Positions 57,744 through 64,000 of a DNA stretch of 64,000 nt are shown here, in pieces. The notes beneath the pieces were generated by a model, which saw only the letters and a list, made by a program, of their open reading frames with translations, searched no databases and was not told the DNA's origin. The stretch is from contig CM077820.1 of the NCBI GenBank assembly GCA_039720395.1, positions 16,762,559 to 16,826,558 of the forward strand, written 5' to 3'. Position numbers and translations under genes: made by a program. Position 1 is the stretch's first letter. Each line of letters starts with the position of its first letter. The stretch is from Liquidambar formosana. Taxonomy: Eukaryota; Streptophyta; Magnoliopsida; Saxifragales; Altingiaceae.

Positions 57744-58605
57744 ACATATACAGCAACCATGAAGAAAAACCAATAAAAAACCCTACTTTAACATGCTATA
57801 TGAAACTAACCTAAAACAAGGACAATGAAAACCTTAAACTCACAAACATTCTTAAAAACACATAAAACAGCACTAAAACATACGAAACTCATGTTAAACA
57901 GAACTTAAATCATGCATATTAACCAACTAAAGCCATAAAACATGATAAAAATCCTAACCTTAACATGCAATGACACTATTCTAAAACAAGGACAACGGAG
58001 GCCCTAAACTCACAATCATGCTTTAAATCCTATGAAACAGTCCTAAAACATGCTAAACTCATCATGAACAACAAATATTTCATGTATATTATTTAACCAA
58101 AGTATAAATACATGATAAAAAAGCTATCTTTAACATGCAATAAGCCTATTTTATAAGAAAGCTCATATTCAGCAAGAATAGAGGGAGACTTTAATTACCT
58201 TAAGAAGAGCTTCCTTGCTGCTGTAGAGACTCTCCTTTTGACTTGTGCATGACTTGAATCAAGCTTTTTCAAGGCTACAGCAGGAACTCCAACTCTCCTT
58301 CAACTCTCTCTCTCTCTTATTCTCTCTCAAACACTCAAGTTTAATGCATAAAGTAGCCTCTAGGAACCTCTAATTGCCTCCCCTTTTGCTGGAGCATAGG
58401 GGGTATTTATAGATGGATGGGTGCTTAGGATAAACCAATGGATGGATGGGATTAAAACCCTAAAAATTAATTCAAGGGTTATTAGAGACCCCCTTGGTGC
58501 TTAAGTAACTCAAAAGTTACCAAAAACTAAAAGGAAACACGTCCAAAAGAGCCCAAGTACGTCAAAATAGGTAAGAGTCCGCTTCAGCAAAGAGTTTGCA
58601 AGAAA
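57744..58605 (-). repeat. Third Tat-like LTR, right part, truncated
   Basis: Resumes exactly where 49147 stopped (TATACAGCAACCATGAAG), follows LTR a to its TATA box (58404-58411) and a little beyond, then ends without the TGTCACACCCC terminus. About 0.5 kb of LTR is missing at the junction with host DNA. Confidence 0.75.
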
Positions 58606-58656
58606 ATAGGAAAGTGCTCTCGGGTGACCACCAGGTCCCTCGAGTAGGAAAGTGCT
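58606..58656. other. Deletion junction with filler
   Basis: The word TAGGAAAGTGCT occurs twice (58607-58618 and 58645-58656). Between them lies CCAGGTCCCTCGAGTAGG, close to CCAGGTCCCTCAAGTAGC at 58707-58724. This looks like templated filler at a break-repair join. Confidence 0.5.
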
Positions 58657-59111
58657 ATAGGCAAAATGAAAAATAAATAAATAAATAAATATGGTCTTTC
58701 TTTGCTCCAGGTCCCTCAAGTAGCCTAAAATCCTGTAGTAAATCCCCCCACCCCACACACACAAAGGAGAGAGAAGCTACATAGTCTCTTGATCGAGAAG
58801 GAAAATTTTGAGATGAAAACCATTGATCAAGATATATACATGTATAGTGCAATAGAAATTTTCTTCTTTTCTTTTATGTATTTATTGGGGTAACAGTATT
58901 AGAATTGAATACACAAAAAACATAAATATATGGTGCATCAACTTCACAACCAAGCATTATCAGTTGAAAAAAATAAATGGTGCATCAGCTTCAGAATTAA
59001 AAATTGATCAAAATTTGAATGTACTCATGAAAATACGACACTGATAACGATGAAAACCATGACTCGAATTATATATATAATGTATATATGTATGGATTTA
59101 TACACATATTA
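58657..59111. other. 3' flank of F-box C
   Basis: Matches 26969-27430 closely; AT-rich with a (AAAT)n run at 58670-58690. No gene. Confidence 0.5.
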
Positions 59112-60242
59112 TCAAACTCGAACGAGTGTCTCAATGTATTGAGAAGCCATATCTATATCATGACCCGCAATAAAATCACAAAGCTTCTTCAAAGTCTTGT
59201 CCTTGAAACTGTAACGCACGGCCTCGTGAGGTGTACGCATCACCAAAAACGACTCATCATCGTTTTCTCCCCGAGCAAGACAAAGTATAGCCAAATGGCG
59301 ATACCTCAATTTCGATATGTCAAAGTTGCTTCCTCCCATATCTGAAAATAAAGTTTTGAGTGCACGAAGATCAACTTTGTACTTCACAAACCACCCTGAG
59401 TAGTCCCTCTTCATCTCATACACAAGAAACTGTGGAGCACAAGCGCCACTGATCAAGATGACATGCAGATGGTCCCGAGATGCCCCAAAATACCTAATAC
59501 TCCTCAAGTTCCAATCTTTAATTTTAGGCATCGCCGTCTCTCCAAGGACTCGTTCTTGGTTGACATCGAAACTCAACACAGTCCTCGATTCTGTAATCCA
59601 GTGAACAGCACCATTCCAAAAGACCCCTTTTCTAAAATTTATATAACCAGGTGTAGTGAAAGAATCATCAGTGGCTGGCCTCCAAGAACGTGTCCGAGAC
59701 GAATAAATCTCAATCCTATAAAGGACTGGTAAGGAAGATATCCACCTAACACATATAGCTTGATAATCAAGTGATTCACAAGGATCAAAGGGTAAGATCA
59801 CACCAATAGCAGCACCAGGCAGTTCGGGTAGTATAGTGAACTGGCGGGTAGTGGGATTGCAGATGTAATAGTCTGGATTGTTCTTCTCATTCCTTTCCAA
59901 ACTTTCACAGCACAGTAAGCCATTGCAAGACTGCAAAATGCTGATGGACGGAAGAAGATTTGGGAAAGCAGTGGGAGGGTTGCCGTCCAGAGGAAGCAAA
60001 TCTGGGATCGGGGAGGAGGAAGGTTTGGACAAGAAGAGGGCAGAGACGGTGGTGGGGTTAGGGTTTAGGAGGCGATAGATATCGGGACTGGAAATCAGTT
60101 CGAGCCAGTGTTTGGAAACAGATTTGAATCTAAGAAGAGATCTTGCGGGTAACCAACGAAGGATCTCCGTCAAGAGGTCGTCGTTGCCGGCGATTACATC
60201 GGCGGCGGCGGCGCTGAAGCGCTGACGGTTCGGAAGACGCAT
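59112..60242 (-). CDS. F-box protein (At5g07610-like), copy C
   Basis: Probable SCF substrate receptor, 376 residues, no indels relative to copy A and 18 amino-acid differences counted by eye. F-box at about residues 19-58 and the same F-box-associated region (SCNGLLCC, YYICNPTTRQF). By eye roughly half of about 37 nucleotide differences are silent, which suggests constraint after duplication. An out-of-frame ATG at 60267 lies 25 bases upstream (ACG in copy A), between the start and the TATA-like box at 60282-60290. ATG 60242 remains the first in-frame start. Confidence 0.88.
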   Translation of the reverse strand: MRLPNRQRFSAAAADVIAGNDDLLTEILRWLPARSLLRFKSVSKHWLELISSPDIYRLLNPNPTTVSALFLSKPSSSPIPDLLPLDGNPPTAFPNLLPSISILQSCNGLLCCESLERNEKNNPDYYICNPTTRQFTILPELPGAAIGVILPFDPCESLDYQAICVRWISSLPVLYRIEIYSSRTRSWRPATDDSFTTPGYINFRKGVFWNGAVHWITESRTVLSFDVNQERVLGETAMPKIKDWNLRSIRYFGASRDHLHVILISGACAPQFLVYEMKRDYSGWFVKYKVDLRALKTLFSDMGGSNFDISKLRYRHLAILCLARGENDDESFLVMRTPHEAVRYSFKDKTLKKLCDFIAGHDIDMASQYIETLVRV

Positions 60243-60281
60243 CTGCTCTGCTTGTTTCGGTGGCCATGGGGTGAGACTACG

Positions 60282-60290
60282 CTTAAATAG
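60282..60290 (-). promoter_or_regulatory. TATA-like box of F-box C
   Basis: Minus-strand CTATTTAAG, identical to that of copy A, about 40 bp upstream of the start codon. Confidence 0.45.
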
Positions 60291-61466
60291 GTTGCCCTTG
60301 ACATAGGTTGCGGAGCTAAGTTGCCTTTTTCGTTCGCTCGTCCCTGAATAGGAATGTCAATGGTTCAAATCTGCTACGGTCCGAATAATTAGTTTTCTTT
60401 TATTTTTTTTTCCGTGGAATAATAATTAGTTTCCTACTTCTGCATAGTGCATAGGGGAAATAACTTCGATGCATAGTGCATAGGGAAATAACTTCGATGC
60501 AACTGTCCTATGGATCACATGGTGTAACCGGCCAATCACAATAAAGTAAAGTGGGTTTGTTAGCATACTTTTTTGTTCCACAATCTTACTTTGTTTAACT
60601 ATGATAGGCTTATTGCACCATGTAGCCATGTAACAGTCTCATGGAAGTTCTTCTCATGCATAGGAAGTTAATAGTAGTCAAATAAGGGATTTCAAATAAT
60701 AATAAGAGGAAACTAAAAATAATTTGAAGCGATTAGGTTTATTCAGTCTCTTTCTTTGGCCTCTCTATCAATTCATTATGTAAAGGCCTGTAAGCCTATT
60801 TGGTGCAATTGTATTGTAATAAAATACCCTTTTAGAATTAAAGAGGTTTGATAATATTTTGGTTGTTGAATAATTAGAAAACCTAGAATAATCACCAATC
60901 CTTGTGGTCAAGTGGTAATTCTAAGGTGAGTAGGTGTTTGGTTATATTGTGTTTTAAGTTTAATTAAGGATCGATTCCCTTCCATTTTAAAATAAAGAAA
61001 GCCCTTGATACAATATATAAGAGCTTTTTGTTCATGTAGCGACAGTATCCTTTGATAACATTCATAACCCAAAATCTGACTATACTAGGGGCTGTTTGGC
61101 AAACCTGAAAACCTAACCAGCTGAGAATAAGTCTTGCTAGTTTTGATTTCACACTGTTTCATAAGTTTGTTTTTCCTGTTAAACAATTCAGCTTTATTAT
61201 GCAAATAAGGCATAAACACAGTTTTTTTTAAACCAACTGTTAACCAACTGTGAGTTGATTTACTTAAAAACCAGATAACAGTTATGGACTGGACTTAGTC
61301 TGATCTAGTTTTTTAAGTTCCCAAACAGGCCCTTAAACTCACTATAGACGTAGTTCTCTCTACATGAAGTCACACTTACTTAATTAGCTGGAATTTGATA
61401 GATAACGTCATTCATTAATTTATTAATTTAATTCTTTATTAAGTGAAAAAAAAAAAAAAAAAAAAA

Positions 61467-61497
<31 letters not shown>

Positions 61498-61574
61498 AGA
61501 AAGAAAGAAGGAAGGAAAGAAAAAACACCTTGTTTGTGTTAATTCCAGGTCGAACAACGGCCTAGCATGATAGT
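60291..61574. repeat. 5' flank of F-box C
   Basis: Copy of 28618-29794, with the SINE-like segment (about 60900-61015), the hAT-like MITE (61087-61333) and an added A-rich (GAAA)n microsatellite (61447-61527) that is shorter in copy A. There is also a local duplication of a TGCATAGTGCATAGGG-type word at 60442-60490. No gene. Confidence 0.6.
61087..61333. mobile_element. hAT-like MITE upstream of F-box C
   Basis: Counterpart of 29392-29609 with ends AGGGGCTGTTTGGCAAACC and CCCAAACAGGCCCT. It is longer because of short insertions (AACCAACTGT repeat, and a segment ending in TCTAGTTTTTTAAG). Confidence 0.5.
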
Positions 61575-62531
61575 ACAAACAACATCATATCTTACAGATT
61601 CATAACATAGTGTTTATATTCAACAAAAACATATATATAAGGCTTTCAATTCACCAGTCACAATATATAAGGTGTTAATATTGGGTACTCAATAACTAGC
61701 TTTTTTAATTTAATAAGAACTTTTAATTTAAGCCCTCTATCTTTAATCCAATGATCAAAATATTGGATACTTGATAACTGGCTAAACCTGCTTTCTAAGT
61801 CTAATTGTATACTGTGACCATTGGATAAAAAATAAATGGTTGAGATTAAAATTCTTTAACAAACTTACAAAAGTGATCGTTTAAGAGATCAGGACTAATT
61901 GTGCTAATATATATATACGTACTCTATTTATCTTATAAGAACCGGAATCCATAGATAAAAATTATGGATCATTAAATGATGAAGAAATATCATATTTTTA
62001 CTTCTTGATTCAAAATTTTCTTCTTTCATCCTAGTTGTATTAAAAAAGACTTTAGATCCATTATTAGAACTCTCTGTTATTTTTTATTGGAAGCAGTACT
62101 AACTCATATTCATATTTGGCCATTATTTTTCCATTAGCTGAATATAATTCTTGCATTTTTTAAAAAAAAAAAGGATTTTATTACATTCTTTGTGATATAT
62201 AGTTCTCTTTAATAGCTTCAAAAACTTTTCAATATTTATTATTTTAAATAAGGATGCAACTTGATTAGGTTTGCAGCCAAAATGGAATTTAACTGTAGGG
62301 CTAGTAATTCGTGTTGGTGGATGTCTTTGTGTCGTGTCAAGACGTAGGTATTCGAATATATGTGACAACCCAAACATAATTCGTTCATTAATCGTGTCAA
62401 TTTCGCCAACCTGATCAAATGACACAACATGACATGTGTAACCTGTTTAATAATCAAGTTAATATGGATTCTGTTTATGTCAAGGCGCATATGGCCTGAA
62501 TTAATCTCTCTACATATTAAAAAATATTATT

Positions 62532-62964
62532 TAACTTTCGGAATCAAAGAAAGATTATAGCACTGAGGAGCTTGCCACTATGGAAAAACCACGCATAATT
62601 CTAGTTATATCTGGTCCAATAGCCAGTAATTTTGAAAGAAAAAAAAAAGGGGGGGGGGGAAGAAGAGAGGCAGATAAAATACGTCTGCTCCTAGACACTT
62701 ATCTGGTGCTACCTGAGAAGTAGCACACCTAATTTCTTCATCAGGAAAATTTTGTAGAAGTTGTGCATTCATTTCAGGCCAAATTTTCTAACCACTTCGT
62801 TTAGTACTGCCTCAAAATTGGTCAGATTGCTACTTGTAAAAATGGATGAGAAGTAATTCAGTACAATGGTCTGCAACGGTTCAGTAGTCTCCTTCCAAAC
62901 CCCATTGCAGTCTCCAAGCTCGACGATGAGCTTCTGGTTGCACCGCTGAACTGTTTTGGAATGA
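62532..62964 (-). pseudogene. LINE reverse-transcriptase fragment, copy C
   Basis: Same remnant as copy B, with a small deletion near its 3' end (62551). Frames are broken. Confidence 0.6.
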
Positions 62965-63622
62965 AAAAAAAAAAAAAAAAAAAAAAAGGCTATGTTCCTA
63001 TCACCATGTTTGAGTCATTGAAATGCAGCTTCCATTTTATAATGCAACCCAAAAAATGTAACCCAAAATCTATTTCAATTCCTAAAACCCTAAATTAAGT
63101 TCCTTTCATCCTCTGCTGCTTGTTCATTAGTGAAGCATGCTGTTGGATGTACTCTTTATGACAAATATAAACTGTTACAGAACAAAGAAGAAGAAATGAA
63201 TGCGCCCTTTGGGTTTTGAATAGCTGAATCATAAGAAACAGGATTATTTGACACTGGAATTGTATTCCATTTTTGGGGAAAATTGAAACAAAGATGCTTG
63301 TAATGGTTTAGTTTGTCAGTATTTGAGCAGACATGCAGATGAGCTATTGCCATTCGATGAATATATTGGCCTTTTGATTTAGCACTCGATAAATTATGAA
63401 CTGGAGAGGGGCGAGCAAGCCTGGTGCATGTATGCTACGTTCATTTATAAGCTATCAACATTGAGGTTAGACTGTAATGGTGGTTTTCATTAGCTTTTAA
63501 TAAGTTATTAATCTTTAATGATAAAGAGCTTATTGGAATAGGGGAAAGACAAAAGATTGGATATGGCATGATGTTGGATACTCAAACCATCATTTTTTTT
63601 GCTTCTGTAAAGAAAACTTAAG

Positions 63623-63814
63623 GACTCCTTTGGATAAGCTTCCACTTCATGTTTTTTCCTTTTCAAAGTAGAAAAATGTAACCTTTTTTTTTTTTTTATA
63701 GGTTTTTATAGTGCAAACTTTTAAAAGCAACTTCCAAAATTTTTTACACTCTAGACTTTCAATTTCTTTTTCTTTTTTTGAAAGTAAAAAGCAAGAAGCT
63801 TATCCAAACAAGTC
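63623..63814. mobile_element. Foldback hAT-like MITE, copy C
   Basis: Copy of the 32061-32251 element with the same inverted ends; one base longer in a T run. Confidence 0.65.
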
Positions 63815-64000
63815 ATAATTTAATTATCTTCTCCAATCTCCACCACCATTATTTGATTGGTTACATGAGATACCTCCCAGGTTAAAGTTCAATGAATGGT
63901 GGCTGTGCTCATGACCTGCAAAGTGGAGGAACCTACTCTGCTTTGTTATCAATTAATTGAACTTCTATTTTATTTGCACCTGCAATCTGGATACTCTCAC

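Larger units (their letters stand above)
61575..64000. repeat. Host spacer X_C
   Basis: Nearly identical to X_B 29795-32437 up to the right edge, including the homopolymer run (62965-62988) and the open frame 63156-63353, which is the same 65 residues as 31594-31791. No intact gene. Confidence 0.75.

Overview
The window is plant nuclear DNA, most likely from a eudicot. It holds intron-less F-box genes of a plant type, Ty1/copia and Ty3/gypsy elements with plant lineage traits, a CACTA transposon, small foldback elements and AT-rich spacers. There is no bacterial-style gene packing and no RNA gene I could support. The only host genes I can defend are three F-box genes, all on the minus strand (27431-28561, 33148-34320, 59112-60242). 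Almost everything else is mobile DNA.

Left nest (1-24616). A minus-strand Ty3/gypsy element (element 2; LTR 24616 to 15768, gag to 13419) sits in host DNA. A complete plus-strand Ty1/copia element (16346-24372, 499-bp LTRs, AAAGG target duplication) interrupts its LTR. A Tat/Ogre-like minus-strand Ty3/gypsy element (element 1, 1-13418, continuing off the left edge) interrupts its gag. Element 1 carries two nearly identical LTR copies head to tail, two RNase H domains and an in-frame intron-like segment between protease and reverse transcriptase.

Host block (24617-36202 and 58650-64000). Spacer X_A, F-box A, spacer X_B, F-box B and spacer X_D lie in order. F-box C and spacer X_C follow after the right nest. 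X_A matches X_D, F-box A matches F-box C, and X_B matches X_C, including a foldback element. A two-gene block was therefore duplicated in tandem, and a second copy of F-box B is expected just beyond the right edge. The spacers also carry a decayed LINE fragment and small hAT-like and SINE-like elements.

Right nest (36203-58650). A plus-strand Tat-like Ty3/gypsy element (element 3) is inserted in X_D. A 3.0-kb solo LTR with a GTGGG duplication interrupts its gag. Its pol is heavily mutated. Between pol and the missing 3' LTR it carries degenerate 105-bp repeats and an antisense coiled-coil ORF. A further Tat-like LTR (48015 onward) is inserted in that antisense ORF, and an 8.6-kb CACTA element (49148-57743, ACA target duplication) splits this LTR. 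The right end of the nest was removed by a deletion that joins the broken LTR to the F-box C flank near 58.6 kb.

All element genes seen here carry stops, frameshifts or lost catalytic residues, so none looks autonomous. The F-box reading frames are intact. Similarity statements are by-eye comparisons, not computed alignments.
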